Made by a program: the position numbers and the translations under genes | Notes under the pieces: model-generated | The model's database searches: none | Seen by the model: only the letters and a program-made list of their open reading frames with translations | Told to the model about the DNA's origin: nothing | Assembly: GCA_009809945.1 (NCBI GenBank) | Contig: WTPW01000016.1 | Coordinates: 97,650-161,649, forward strand | Source of the DNA: Gigaspora margarita | Lineage: Eukaryota; Glomeromycota; Glomeromycetes; Diversisporales; Gigasporaceae | Direction of reading: 5' to 3' | DNA: 64,000 bases | Part shown: piece by piece, positions 34,560 to 46,940 of the stretch | Position numbering within the stretch: position 1 is the first letter of the stretch | Layout of the letters: each line of letters opens with the position of its first letter

Positions 34560-36313
34560 TTAATTATTTATATAAATTATCTGGCTAACTGTTATTCTCT
34601 TTTTTTCCAATGTATATGCAAAAAGACAAATTGTTTTTCTAATTTTCTTTTTGATAAGTGGAAGTTTTTTCTTTGTGTGCAAATATACTCCCAGAAATTT
34701 GAATTCAGCCATGTTTTCTTCTGCTTTAACTTTGCCATTACTGAACTTGACTTTCCTCTTCTTCTTGTTCTCTGGTAAATTTAGAACTACTAATCTTGGC
34801 TTTTTTCTATTAATTTCTATATCATTTATTTTAAAGAACTAATTTGCTAGCCCTATTATTTTTTTCATCTCCTCTTTGGACCATGCAATCCACATTGTGT
34901 CATCTGCATACGCCAGAACTGACACCCTAATGTTCTTGACTCTTTCTATATTAGACCGCATGAATTTCGAGACTTTTGCAATATGTCCTAATGAGGGGTC
35001 ACTTTGTATTTGCTAGAGCAGGGGATCGTAGAAGATTCTCCAAATGAGTGGTAATAGAACTTCACCTTGTTCTATTCCGTCTACCGCCACAAAATCTTCT
35101 GTTAGACCAAAGTGTGTAATCACCCTTACTTTTCTATTTTTAAAAATATTTATAATAAAACCTATGATGGGTGTTGGAATTTGAATCCTCTCTAAAGACA
35201 ATTTTAACATAGTCAAGCTAACAGAATCAAAAGCTTTTTTTATGTCCTAAAAAAGCAATTACAGCTCTTGTTTTTTGCTTGCAGCCTCTTCTATCAACAT
35301 ATTTAAAATGTGGATTGGTTCCTTTGTCGAGTTTCCAGGAAGGCCTGCAAAGTTCAAACCCTATAATATATCCTTGTTCTTAAGAATTTTCTTTAGTTTC
35401 TTGTTCAGAACCCTAGTTATACATTTCCTGAAGGTTTCCATGAGCGCAATTGGTCTTGTTTTACTTAAGACATAGTCTCATGACTCACCTTTTGGGATAG
35501 TGTAAATTTGAAAAATTTTCTATTTGTCTGGTACTGTGCTGACTTTTAAACAAAGCTCTGCTAGGTTTTTGAAGATTACTTGTACCTTGTAATTTGCTTG
35601 TCTAATTAAGGGTTAAATTATACTGATACCCTGGCACCGTATTGTTCTTTGTTTCACATAACATTAGTCACCATTCACTGACACTTATTGGATTTGCAAG
35701 ATCATTATACTAGCTTCTATTTATCTACTCAATAGGACTAATATACCCATTTCCAATCTTCATCCATTTGGCTGAGCTTTCGTGATCTGCTTCAAAACTG
35801 GTTTTGAAAAAATTGCGCAGTTTCTTTTAGAACCTCCTCTTCTTCCAAAATTAGTTTTTCCTTATTGTTCTCTGTACAAAGCAGTCTATCTATGCATACT
35901 TTGTTACAAGATCTATCAAGTATACTATTTAACATCAGCTTTTGTTCTTTCTCTATTCTTTCATTTCTTTTCCATATGAACTCATTGATCTCTTTATTTG
36001 TGATTTTGCTATTTTTCTTTACTATCTTGTTCTTTAGTGCCCTCTACCAAATTAGCGCTTCATCAATCCAAATTTCTACTATATTACTCTGAACTGGCCT
36101 AATTTGAGTTTCTGCTAACTGATTTACTCAGTTGATCCACTTGTTCCATTTCTTCCAATCTGCTACTGATCTACTTTCTCGATTTTTCCTTCTTTCACTA
36201 ATTAAAATACTGAGTGTTTTTATTGTCTTCATGTTTCTAAGATCTTTCGGTCCTGATCTCGGTTCTCTTGATTCATTTGTAATAACTTTAGAGAGCAGTA
36301 TCCTTTTCTCCAC
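34560..36313 (-). pseudogene. LINE reverse transcriptase domain
   Basis: Fragments in several frames. The palm motif LAYADDTMWIA lies at about 34885-34915, with the catalytic YADD itself (34899-34910) intact. Upstream are GIEQGEVLLPLIWRIFYDPL (35013-35080, the QGxxLSPLLW block) and the finger region. Downstream are the thumb-like segments FKFLGVYL and ITVSQIIYI. It copies the element's RNA at a nicked target. Frameshifts at several points prevent translation as one protein. Confidence 0.85.
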
Positions 36314-36691
36314 TTTGATTATTGCATCTTCTATTATTTCTCAGATTCGATTTAACTCTTCTATTTTACCATACTGTGTAATTACTTCTTCATCTAATTC
36401 TTTCATACACAATTTTTTTGGTATTCTCACTCTAAGATTACTCCATAGCAGATTTTGATAGTCCTCCTAGTTTTCTTTTGAAGCTTGATCTAGGTACCAC
36501 ATTGTTTTATTTGTTTTTTGTTTGTTTCCAGAGATTGTTTAGGCATACTTGTTATTGATTTAAATTCATTCTGTTTTCTAATAACCACAAGAGCTAGATT
36601 ATGGTCACTTCCTGTAATGGAGTTCATCTTTTCTGTAGTTGCTGCACTGCATATGCCTCTCAGTTCTTTATCTAACTATATTTGGTCTATT

Positions 36692-37320
36692 CTAATAAGT
36701 GTGACTGTTGCTCCACGTATATTCTTTTTTTTCTGGGTTTAACTCTCTATAAATGTCTTTGTAGTCCATTTCTCTAAGCCAGTAGAAGAAATCAAAGTTC
36801 TTTGTCACTTTGGCCCTTGGCCATCTATCCATGTCAGGGTCAACTATATGATTGAAGTCTCCCAATACTATGATACTGAAAGATCTGCTGTACTTTTTAA
36901 TCCTGTTCTGAATTGCACTTGTAATAAGCTTAACTGTATCTTTCTCTACTTGAGGTATATACGTATTTATAATCATTAGACTGAATTTTTTAAAATATAA
37001 ATATATTACTAGCAAATACTCATTAATACACTCAATTTTTCTGATATGTTTTTCTATAGATGATCTTATTAGGAAGCCCATTCCTGAGCCTTTGTTCTTC
37101 TTTTCTGCTGCTCCAGACCAGAAACCTTTAACTTTGTTATGTTTTTAAATATACTTTTGGCTTCCTGTTTTTTAATATTTGTCTCTGAGATTTCAATTAT
37201 ATCTATCTGCTCTATCAATGCCCAATTTCTTAAAATTTCTAGCTTATGCTTGTGCATTTTTAGCCCATTAATGTTGTGCGTTGCAACTTTTAAAACCCTA
37301 TTTTCACTATTGTCCTGACT
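36692..37320 (-). pseudogene. LINE apurinic-like endonuclease domain
   Basis: ATHNINGL at the start, then ISETNI (the metal-binding Glu block is normally DxxxLxET), MIINTYIP, and IIVLGDFNHIVD (GDFN with catalytic Asp and Asn). It nicks target DNA for target-primed reverse transcription. Split between two frames near 37075. Confidence 0.85.
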
Positions 37321-37449
37321 TGAAACCCTTGGCATTTCCCTATGCCCCATATTTAACATCGTTTTTGAGATTTGCTTTAAGGTTCTGGGTTTTTTCTTGG
37401 CTATAGCTTCCTTCTCTAGAGGAGCTGCCTTTTTTGTATTTGCAACTAG

Positions 37450-38960
37450 TATGCCCATTAGGAGTGATCTGAGGCTTCTGTCTCAGAGTATTTTTCTTTG
37501 ATTCTTGCAAGTCTTTCAAGAATTTCTCTTAGAATGTCTGTACTTGGTTTCACCTCATTTGTATACTACTTTGTGCCTGTTTCTTGAAGAGATACATGCT
37601 TGAAAAGGGTCTTGAAATGTAAGATTGGTTTTGATTTTCCTTGTTGTATATTTGATTAGTATTGGTCTTGTCTTTAAGTACGTTAGTAACTCTTGACTGT
37701 TTCAAAATATGATCTTTTCCATTATCACTTCTTGTTCTACTTCTGTCCTGTTTAACCTTTTCTATTCTTGAAAAATCATATATTATACTGCTATTGGCCC
37801 ATTCTATTTTGTTGTTGTAATAGTATACAGGGCTTTTTAAAGCCCTGTCTTTGTCTATTTGTAATTCAAAGTAAACTGTTGCTAAGCCTCTTTGGTTATG
37901 ATTTCTATTAGATGAAATATATGCTGACTTTGCTTTAACATTCCTTAATTGTCTTAATAAAGCTGCCTCGATCATACTACAAAGAACCTTTTTGATGATT
38001 GCTTTAAATTTCCCTCTAGTTACTAAGGTTTAAAATCAAATTTTCTATGAGTCAACTGTGCTAATTTCTCTGCCTCCAAATGTACTGCCCAAATGTTTTC
38101 AATATTGTTTTTCCTTTCTACATTTCGCAATTCCAGTTCTACTAGCAGAGCCTTGGTCCTACCATATAGTTTACTATCTCTATTCAATGCTTTATCAAAG
38201 AAACTTAGGCTCCTTTTGATTTGGGCTGCTCTCGTATTTAGAAAGATATCCCATAGAGTTAAAACTACTTTAATTTTCTAATTATGCTCTTTGGCCCCTT
38301 CAGTTTTTATATAAGGGGTTAGTTTACTCTGTTGATTGATATTAAATAGCATCTCCTTGTATGTTGTGCTACTTGTGTATTCCTCCTTATAGAAATTATT
38401 GTTCTTTACAGTGCTTCTAACTGCTGTTAACAGTTTGTATGAGGGTTTGTTTTAGTTGCCATCTAGTCATCTTTTCTTCCCTTCTATAAATGGCTCCTCC
38501 TTGAATTTTATCCATTTTTCATTAAATGTAATTGAAGTAGAGTCTTCTTGTTTTATGTACGCTTTCTTTTCTTCAATACTATAATTTGTAATCCCACATT
38601 CTGCTAATAACAGCATTAACTTATCTAATTTCATATTATTAGTGGGTAGAAATTCTTTTTTAACCTCACTCTCCTCAAAGAATGCATTTTCTTCAAATGT
38701 AACTTCTTGCTTGTGCACTTTTTTAGACTCAATACAGTCATGATATTCTAAAAGCTTTCTTACTAAACATACAACTCCTTGATCTTTTTACCTAACTATT
38801 TGGCTATTTTTATATCTTTGGACAGCATTTCCTTTTCTATTTCTTTGCATAATGCCTGTGTGTCTTCTTTTTCTATCCTGCATAATTGCTTATATTTTAT
38901 AAAACTCTCCATTATTGGTACGTTTATTAATCAATTTGATGTTGATTAATAATCTTACTA
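37450..38960 (-). pseudogene. LINE ORF1 / gag-like region
   Basis: Contains a 141-codon stretch (37550-37975) with NVKAKSAYIS, TVYFELQIDKDRALKS and VYYYNNKIEWA, a layout resembling the nucleic-acid-binding ORF1 of fungal LINEs, plus an acidic upstream stretch (38467-38718) with FEENAFFEESEVKKEF. No zinc knuckle could be confirmed. Assigned mainly by position upstream of the endonuclease. Confidence 0.55.
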
Positions 38961-39385
38961 TCTATATGAATTTTAACAATTCGTGATTTGTTTTGTTTGT
39001 TAATTGTCTACAATCTTTGGTTCTGTCTAAATAGGTTTGTTGATTTCCCAATTCGAGTTATTGATCACAAAATTGTTTGTTGTATTTGTTTACTTGCTAT
39101 TACATGTTTGTGTGATCTACAGTAATCTGCACTACAGAGTCAAGCTCGATCCCCAAAAGTTTACCATTTTTATGAGAAATTTCCCTTTTCCTTTCAAGTA
39201 CTGTAATACTTGCTAAATAGCAAATAATGCTACTAATAAACTACTATTTATTTTTTATTTGGATTATTTTCTTCTAATGGTCCAAAGCCCGTTTGCTATC
39301 AACTATATTGTTAAAACATTGTATTTTGTTTTATTCCAAAAATGGGTTGAAGAACAGCAGAAAGAGTTGCCTATAGTGTTTTATT

Positions 39386-40840
39386 ATTAAATTATACAAA
39401 ACTATTAGAATAGTCAATTAAAATTTAAGATCAGATGTAATATAAATTTTTTTTTATTTTTTAAAAAAACATTCATATTTTAAATTTTTGCTTATTAAAC
39501 CACTTTTGGGGCTTTAATAAAAAAAAACACCTTGCTAAATTTTGTATATACTAATGCCAATAAAATCCCAGGCCTCACTCTAACTCTAAAGTAATTAAAA
39601 TTTATTTTTTGTTTTATAAAAATTTATTTTGTTGTTTTTGTTATATGGATTTGCAAATCTAATTTACCTATAGTGGTAAAACACCTTAAGTGCATTTTAT
39701 AATTGTTATTTATTTTTTTTAAAAAAATTTTGAAATTTTGTAAAATATTGTGAAATATTGCAAAATATTGTGAAATATTGCAAAGTATTGCAGATCTATT
39801 TGAAATATACAAAATATTATCTCTTGTGATACCTAGAATAAGTTAATTAGATAGAACTTTGCAATTTTATTTTGTCTATTTCACAATATATTTCAAAGTA
39901 TTTTGAATAATTTTTTTTTATAAAATTGTACATTGTTCACAATTCTTTCAAAAAATTTTAGCATGCAATTTTGTTTCAAAAGTTTTTATATATATTTTTT
40001 TTGTTGATCTAGTTGTTAAAAAAGCTTCACTCAAAGGTTTAAAATCTTTGGCACAGCTTTTATTTTAATAGACATTTGAATTTTATTTATTTTGAGATAG
40101 ATTTCTTAACAACTACCTAATTCTATTTGATAAACTTTTTATTTTAATTCTATAAATTCATTAAATTCAAATAAAAAAGTTTATCAAATTTGGTTAGATA
40201 GTTATCAAGATATTTTATCAAAGTTTTAAAAATTTTTATTTTTGATAAAAAGTATAAATATCAAATTTAAAGGGTATAAATAACATGTTACTAAACTTTT
40301 AAGAGAGTTATTGTTTATCACTATGGCAATGTATTACTACTCTAATTCACCAATCATAATTAGGACCAGGTGTAATATAAATTAAAATCAAAACAAACCA
40401 ACCTTTTTTTTAAAAAATTATTAACTTAAAATTTTGACTATAAAACTATACTTTTTTCTTAACAAAAAAATTTTTTACAAAATTTTGGGCTAGAAAGGTC
40501 TTCTAACTATTGCATCTACCAACTCTAACTCTAATTTTAACTTATTAACTATTTGTTTTGTTTTGATTAATGAAAGTAAAACAAATAAAAATGATTAGTC
40601 AATTGAAAAGTACAAAATATTTATCTTTTTTTTAATTTTTAATAAAAAATATAAGATATTGTTGTTTTTTAAAAAAAATTATTAAAATTAAAGTACTATT
40701 TTACAACTTTAATATATAACTAAAATTTTTTAAAATTTTATTAACCTTTAAATATATAAAATTTACTAATTAAATTTTTACAAAATTTTGTAAAAATAAA
40801 CTATTATTAAAAATTTAAAAAAAATATTTTAATCTTTAAT
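39386..40840. other. No gene recognised
   Basis: Very AT-rich. 39400-39440 and 40350-40390 each contain AAGATCAGATGTAATATAAA or AGGACCAGGTGTAATATAAA, matching the ends of the MITE at 55401-55663, so partial MITE copies may be present. A short TATTGCAAAATATTGTGAAA reiteration lies at 39730-39800. Confidence 0.45.
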
Positions 40841-41559
40841 AGTCAAAGAACATTTTCTTATATCTTATAAATATTTACTTATAGATCAAATAAGTGACTC
40901 ACCTAATTTTATATATAAATTTATGCAAAAGAATTATTTAAATTAGATTTTTTTGAAAGTATATATCAAATAAGTGACTCAACTAATTTTATATATAAAT
41001 TTATTTAAAAGAATCATTTAAATTAGATTTATTTAAAAGTATATACTGTATATTTTCATCTCTTTAAATTTTAAATATATATTCTTTGGCATTTAATACT
41101 CTTTTGTTTAAGGTTTGGTTCTTAATTTGAAGCAAAGGGATAGGAATCTACTTCTAAATTAATAAATTTTTTACTTTATTCTTTAAGTTAAATAAGTAAT
41201 TCACCTTATATAATAATAAAATTAGTTAAAATAACCTTTTAAAAATATTAAAGATGCTATTAAGTAAAGGCTTCTTGTTCTAATTGAATTTGGTAAAACC
41301 CAAGATACTTGGGATCAAAGAAAAGAATATAAAGATCTGCAAATTCACTGTTATAGAGTTCTTTTAGACATCTCTAGCTAGTGATATATAACTTTATATC
41401 TCTGGCCTTTCAGCTAATTAAAAGATATATGATCTCTATTTTTGATGATCATGATAATGCTAAACAGGTGAACTACTTTTGTATAACCTAGATCTATAAT
41501 CTCTTGGACTGTCCTATCCAATGATTTACAGAAAAAAAATAAAAATTTTAAATAATTTG

Positions 41560-42990
41560 TGTGATTGTATTTCCACAATCACTTGACCAAGGTCAATAAA
41601 AATTTTTTTACTTGAATTTTATGGATGCATAGAATTTAAATAAAAATTTTTTATTAGTATTGGTCAAGTGGTTGTAAAGATACATTTGCTCAAAGTTTGA
41701 GTAAAGTCAAAATGCATGTTAAAATAGAAGCTGCACCAATTTTTTTAAAAATTTGAGCAAATGTATCCCTACAACACTTGACCAAGGTCAATGAAAATTT
41801 TTTTATTTAACTTTTATAAATCTATAGAATTCAAAAAAATTTTCATTTTCTTGGTTGAGTGGTTGTGGAAATACATTTGCTCAAAATTTGAAAATGACTA
41901 TCAAAATAGAAGTTGTCCCAATTTTTTTAAAAATTTGAGTGAATGTATCTCTATAACCACTTGACCAAGGCTGATAAAAAATTTTATTTGAATTCTATGA
42001 ATCTATAGAATTCAAATAAAAATTTTTATTGATCTTGGTCAAGTGTTTGTGGTGATACATTTGCTCAAAGTTTGAAAACGTCTGCTAAAATAGAAGCTGT
42101 ACCAATTTTTTAAAAAACTTTGAGTAAATGTATCTTCACAACCACTTGATTAAGGCTGATGAAATTTTTATTTGAATTCTATGAATCCATAAAATTCAAA
42201 AAAAATTTTTAACGATCTTGGTCAAGTAGTTGTAAAGATATATTTGCTCAACGTTTAAGTAAAGTCAAATACTTGTTAAAATAGAAGCTATGCCAATTTT
42301 TTAAAAATTTTGAGTGATATATCTCTACAATCACTTGACCAAGTCTGATAAAATTTTTTATTTGAATTCTATAAATCTATAGAATTCAAATAAAAATTTT
42401 ATTGATCTTTGGTCAAGTGGTCATGGAAATACATTCACTAAAGTTTGAGTAAAGTCAAAACATCTGTCAAAATAAAAGCTGTGCCAATTTTTTTAAAAAC
42501 TTGAGTGAATATATCTCTACAACCACTTGACCAAGGACAATTAAAATTTTTTATTTGAATTCTATGAATCTACAAAATTTAAAAAAAAATTTATTAACCT
42601 TGGTCAAGTGGCTGTGGAGATATATTTGCTCAAAGTATGAAAACACCTGTTAAAATAGAAGCTGTACCAATTTTTTTAAAAAACTTGAGTGAATGTATCT
42701 CTACAATCACTTGATCAAGGCCAATTAAAATTTTTTTAATGAATTCTATGAATCTATAGAATTCAAATAAAAAAATTTTTATGACTTTGGTCAAGTGGTT
42801 GTAGAGATATATTTGCTCAAAATTTGAGTAAAGTCAAAATGCTTGTTAAAATAAAAGTTGTACCAATTTTTTTAAAAACTTTGAGTGAAGGTATCTCCAC
42901 AACCACTTGACCAAGGCTGATAAATTTTTTTTTATTTGAATTCTATGAATCTATAGAATTCAAATAAAAAAAATCATCAAATTTGTTCAG
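41560..42990. repeat. Satellite, about 190 bp unit, about 8 copies, each with internal dyads
   Basis: CACTTGACCAAGG recurs at 41580, 41775, 41958, 42143, 42332, 42524, 42708 and 42904 (spacing 183-196 bp). Each unit has the inverted pair CTTGACCAAGG ... CCTTGGTCAAG around a centre TTGAATTCTATNNNTCTATA and a second pair on TTTGAGTAAAG. Non-coding. Confidence 0.85.
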
Positions 42991-44779
42991 GTTGCTTACT
43001 GAGATAATCTGATTTGAAGATTTGTTTTTCTCTTAATATGTTTTTACTATTTTTATTGTTATGTACTGTTCATATTTAACTGTCTATTGTAGTTCCCAAA
43101 ATTGGTAGAGCAATAAATGAGCATGTGTAGTTTAGCTTTGGGTAATTTATAAGTTGTATAGGGTAAATATAAGAGATTTAGTTTAATAAGATAGCACTAA
43201 CCCATAACTTATATCTTCTTCTTGTATTGTTCCTCTTACTTTATTAATCAGTAGATTATATTTTCAATTTTAGATACATTATATTATTAATCACAAAAAT
43301 GTAGTAATTACTTCTGACAAACTATTACAATAAATAATATAAATCTTTACTACCACATAATTATGATACAATAATATAAAATTTTATTTTATTAATTAAA
43401 AAAAATTTTTTACAAATTCAAATTGTAATACAAAAGTGCATAGAACAGATTCAAAGTAACTAACCTAGCCCTAACTATCTAACCAATATATTAACTATCT
43501 AACTCTTAACCTAACCTTAACAACATTAATTCTAAATACATAATATTTCATAACAAGCATTTTTAAAACAACATATCTCCAATAACATCAATAGCAAAAT
43601 AGTTATCAGATAGCACAAAACTGACACCAATGACACACTTAACAACTTAAAAGGAATATCAGCAATGCTTAAAGAAAATCAAGCAAAAAATCCAACCTAA
43701 AAACAATTCAAGAAACAATAAACCCATTTATAATAGCAGCACCAAAGCAGGCAGCACAAAATTGTCACCAATAATATAGTAAACACCTGTAAAGAAAAGT
43801 AGTTATTAGTTATCCAACAACAAAAAAAAGGTATCTGAAACAAATAAAACAATAAAATTGAACAAAGGTAGCCAAAGAATGTCAAAATCTATCTATAACA
43901 ATGGCAACAAAACAGATAGTGTAAAATCAATACCAATGACATACTAAAACACCTGTAAAAAAAAGTGAAAATTATTTATACAGCAATAAAGAAAAAAATA
44001 TCAGAAATATTTGAAACAAAGTAAACAAAAAATCTAGCAAAAGACAACCCAAAGAACAGTAAAACCCATCTATAATAGTAGCACTAATACAATCAGTATA
44101 AAATCAACACCAACAATGTAGTAAAACACCTATAAAGAAAAAGGCACCTAAAACAAATCAATAAAATTTTACAAAAATAGTCTAATGGTGAAACACACTA
44201 TACTAGTGACATCAAAACAGATAGTGCAAAATTGACATACTAGAACACCTGCAAACAAAAGTGGGTATTAATTATGCCAAAACAGACTATGTAAATTAAC
44301 AACAATGATGACAACTAAGAAAAAAACAATAGAAATGCCTGAAACAAATCAAGCAATGAAATCTAGCCCAAACCAACAAAAAGAATGGTGAAACCCATAT
44401 TGATAGCAGCACCAAAGTGAAATTGACACCAACAACATACTAAATACCTGCAAAGAAAAGTAGAAGTTAATTATATAACAATAAAGAAAAAGATATCAGA
44501 AATACTTAAGTAAAGTAAATGACAAAACCCAACCAAAGACAATTCAAAGAACAGCAAAACCCATCTATAATATAGCAGCACCAATACAAAGAGTGTGAAA
44601 TCAATACCAACAATACAGTAAAATATCTATAAAGAAAAAGGTACCTAAAACAAATCAATGAAGTCTAACAAAAATAACCCAAAGGTGAAATTCATCTATA
44701 CAAGTAACACCAAAACAGATAGTGCAAAATCGATACCAACAACATACAAGAACACCTGCAAAGAAAAGTGGGTATTAAT

Positions 44780-45429
44780 AGGACCCCAAACAATCTATGT
44801 AATATCATATTTGAAAAATTGCTAACAGAGGACCATTTTTTTAAAAAGGTTATATTTGAAAAGTAGGTATTGGGTAAAAAGGTTATATTTGAAAACAAAT
44901 AATGGGCAAAATAAGTATATTTGAAAGAATGGTAAAAGGTAATTTTTTCAAATGTTATATTTGAAAAGTAGTAATGAAAATAGTAAGCGGTTTGTTTTTT
45001 TTTAGAGAGCAGGTCTGTTTTTTTTTATTTTTTTTTTTTATAGAGAGCATCGGTTCTAGTTTTTTTTTAGTTTTTTATTTTTTTTTTAGAGAGCGTTGGT
45101 TACGTTTGTTTTTTTTTTNNNNNNNNNNNNNNNNNNNNNNNNNNNNNNNNNNNNNNNNNNNNNNNNNNNNNNNNNNNNNNNNNNNNNNNNNNNNNNNNNN
45201 NNNNNNNNNNNNNNNNNNNNNNNNNNNNNNNNNNNNNNNNNNNNNNNNNNNNNNNNNNNNNNNNNNNNNNNNNNNNNNNNNNNNNNTGAAAGCTTACATT
45301 TCAAAAATTGGGAACTGATACCAAAGTTGGTACCTGATATTTGAAATGTAACTGATATATACCAAAGTAACAGAAAAAATTTTTACTATGATCCTCAAAT
45401 ATAATCTCACATAGATTATTCGGGGTCCT
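44780..45429. mobile_element. hAT-like element, AGGACCCC family, 650 bp, contains the gap
   Basis: Perfect AGGACCCC/GGGGTCCT ends followed by AATCTATGT in both arms. Flanked by GTATTAAT (44772-44779) and GTGTTAAT (45430-45437), an 8 bp TSD with one mismatch. Contains minisatellites of GGTTATATTTGAAAA (44810-44960) and of T-runs separated by AGAGAGC (44990-45118), then the assembly gap. Confidence 0.75.
45119..45286. other. Assembly gap (168 N)
   Basis: A run of N directly after a T-rich tandem tract, so an unresolved simple repeat. ORFs spanning it are meaningless. Confidence 0.99.
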
Positions 45430-46419
45430 GTGTTAATTATGTGAAATTAACAACAATGATGCCAACAAAGAAAAAATATTAGAAATGGCTGAAACAAATC
45501 AAGCAATAAAATCTAGCCAAACCAACTTAAAGAATGGTGAACCTACATATAATAGTAGCACCAAAGTGAAATTGACAACAACAATGCAGTAATCACCTAT
45601 AAAGAAAAATGGGAAAGATAACCATACAGCAACAATAAGGCATAAAAGCAATTATCTAATAGCAATACTAGTGACAATACTTTCTGTGACACCAACTGCA
45701 GCACCAACGATAACACCAACTGTAACAAAATCAAGTGAAAGAAAAAAAACAAATTAAAAAAAAAAAACAAAAGATTATCTTATACTACTTATCTATTAAT
45801 ATCTGGTACTCATCTGGTATAGCAATATTGCATTAGCAATCAGAGTAAAAATATGTATTTTAGTCATGTGATTTTCTGGTTCTTAGATTGGTTAAAAAAA
45901 CCAGAGATATATAAGCTAGGCATCTCTAGCTAGAGTTGCCTAGAATTTCCCTTATACAAAGTATTGTAAATTTCAACATTTCTATAGTAAATTTGCAAAT
46001 ATTTATAATCCCAAGTATCTTAGGTTCCCCAAGCCAATGTTGATGATTTAACTACTATTAGAATTAGAAGAACCTTCTCTTTAACTTTCAATTAGAACAC
46101 AAGAAGTCTTTACTTAATAGCATCTTTCAAACCAATTATATTATTATATAGAGTGAGTCACTCATTTGACTTAAAGAACCTAGTAAAGAATTGATCAACT
46201 TTAGTGGAAGATTTCCACCCCTCTGCTTCGTATTAAATGCCAAAAAATATATATTTCAAATTTAAAGAGACCTTATATTTTACACTTTAAATAAATTCAA
46301 TTTAAATGTTTTTTTTTTGCATAAATTTGCATATAAAATTGGGTGAGACAACTTATTTGATCTATAAGTAATTGCACTTATTGGACATGTCCCTTGACTA
46401 ATAAGCTTTTAATACGAAG

Positions 46420-46940
46420 TGATAGTAGATCACGTGATTGAAAGAGAAACGGTTACACAACTGCCACATCCACAGCTTCAAAATGGCATGCATGTGAAAG
46501 ATCAAATGGCGTGGGAAAACTCAATGTATGTGTGATCAACACATGTTAATGAGTGGGCAATGGCATAATCCAAGCATGAATGGGAACAGACTTTGGAAGA
46601 AATCAGGTGACAAAAGTGGTATAATTTATCCGGCAAGCACCAAAAAACCAAAGAATTCTCCTGACCTACCCAACTACTCCCAGACACGAACACGTGATTC
46701 TATTATTACTTCACCCAGCTGGCTCGCCGCGGCAAGGGGAACTATCGGCTGTTCCCACAGCGACCCCCAGTACAATCATGATAGTTACTTTCACGGGTGG
46801 TCTTTGCCGTTCCAGCCAAATTCGGCCAAGTGCTCATTATGCTATACTTGTATACTTGTATTCTGCTAATTTTCAATAAAAATCAACCCGGCATAAATTA
46901 CATGCCGGCGCAATCCAAGCAAACACAAAGGTTGTGTAAT
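46420..46940 (+). other. GC-richer island of unknown nature
   Basis: Base composition jumps relative to both sides (for example CTGGCTCGCCGCGGCAAGGG near 46721). An E-box-like CACGTG occurs at about 46432 and again near 46691, and an inverted pair CCGGCAT...ATGCCGG near 46890. The longest frame (46528-46869, 113 codons) has no recognised domain and a second frame overlaps it. It could be a promoter/5' exon, a non-coding RNA or a transferred fragment. It abuts the right arm of the 5.5 kb element. Confidence 0.4.

Larger units (their letters stand above)
31797..39369 (-). mobile_element. APE-type LINE, near full length (7.6 kb), ORFs broken
   Basis: The element lies on the minus strand between perfect 16 bp duplications CCTATAGTGTTTTATT (31781-31796 and 39370-39385), with a poly(T), that is poly(A) on its own strand, at 31797-31805. 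In order it encodes a gag-like ORF1 region, apurinic endonuclease, reverse transcriptase, RNase H and a zinc finger. Length and TSD suggest full-length insertion, yet every domain is broken by stops or frameshifts. The 3' end matches the truncated copy at 17075-18350. Plus-strand ORFs throughout 32700-38300 are antisense shadows. Confidence 0.9.
43540..45720. repeat. Satellite, about 160-175 bp unit, interrupted
   Basis: Recurring landmarks are ACACCTGTAAAGAAAAGT, CAAATCAANAAAATC, CCCATCTATAATAGTAGCAC and CAAAACAGATAGTGCAAAAT. The unit count is roughly ten. The array is interrupted by the element at 44780-45429. The minus-strand ORFs at 43697 and 44692 are translations of it. Confidence 0.75.
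40841..46400. mobile_element. 5.5 kb element with long (about 0.5 kb) terminal inverted repeats, Mutator-like
   Basis: The left arm (about 40841-41460) and right arm (about 45850-46400) are complementary along their length. Shared blocks are ACTTATAGATCAAATAAGT, GGCATTTAATAC, GATGCTATTAAGTAAAG, AAGATACTTGGGAT and ACATCTCTAGCTAG. The inner part of the arms matches the Mutator-like MITE at 19099-19474. Between the arms lie two satellite arrays and a nested hAT-like element, but no transposase. The exact outer ends and TSD were not resolved. The alternative is a Mutator-like element inserted into an older inverted repeat. Confidence 0.65.

Noticed and set aside
35782..36742. Hydrophobic plus-strand ORFs as membrane proteins
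   Set aside because: They are antisense to the LINE reverse transcriptase and endonuclease; the minus strand carries the recognisable motifs.
44974..45344. ORFs spanning the N run
   Set aside because: Mostly composed of unknown residues from the 168 bp gap and low-complexity T tracts.
46502..46693. Minus-strand ORF in the GC-richer island
   Set aside because: Overlaps plus-strand frames of similar length; none shows a motif, so no coding call is justified.
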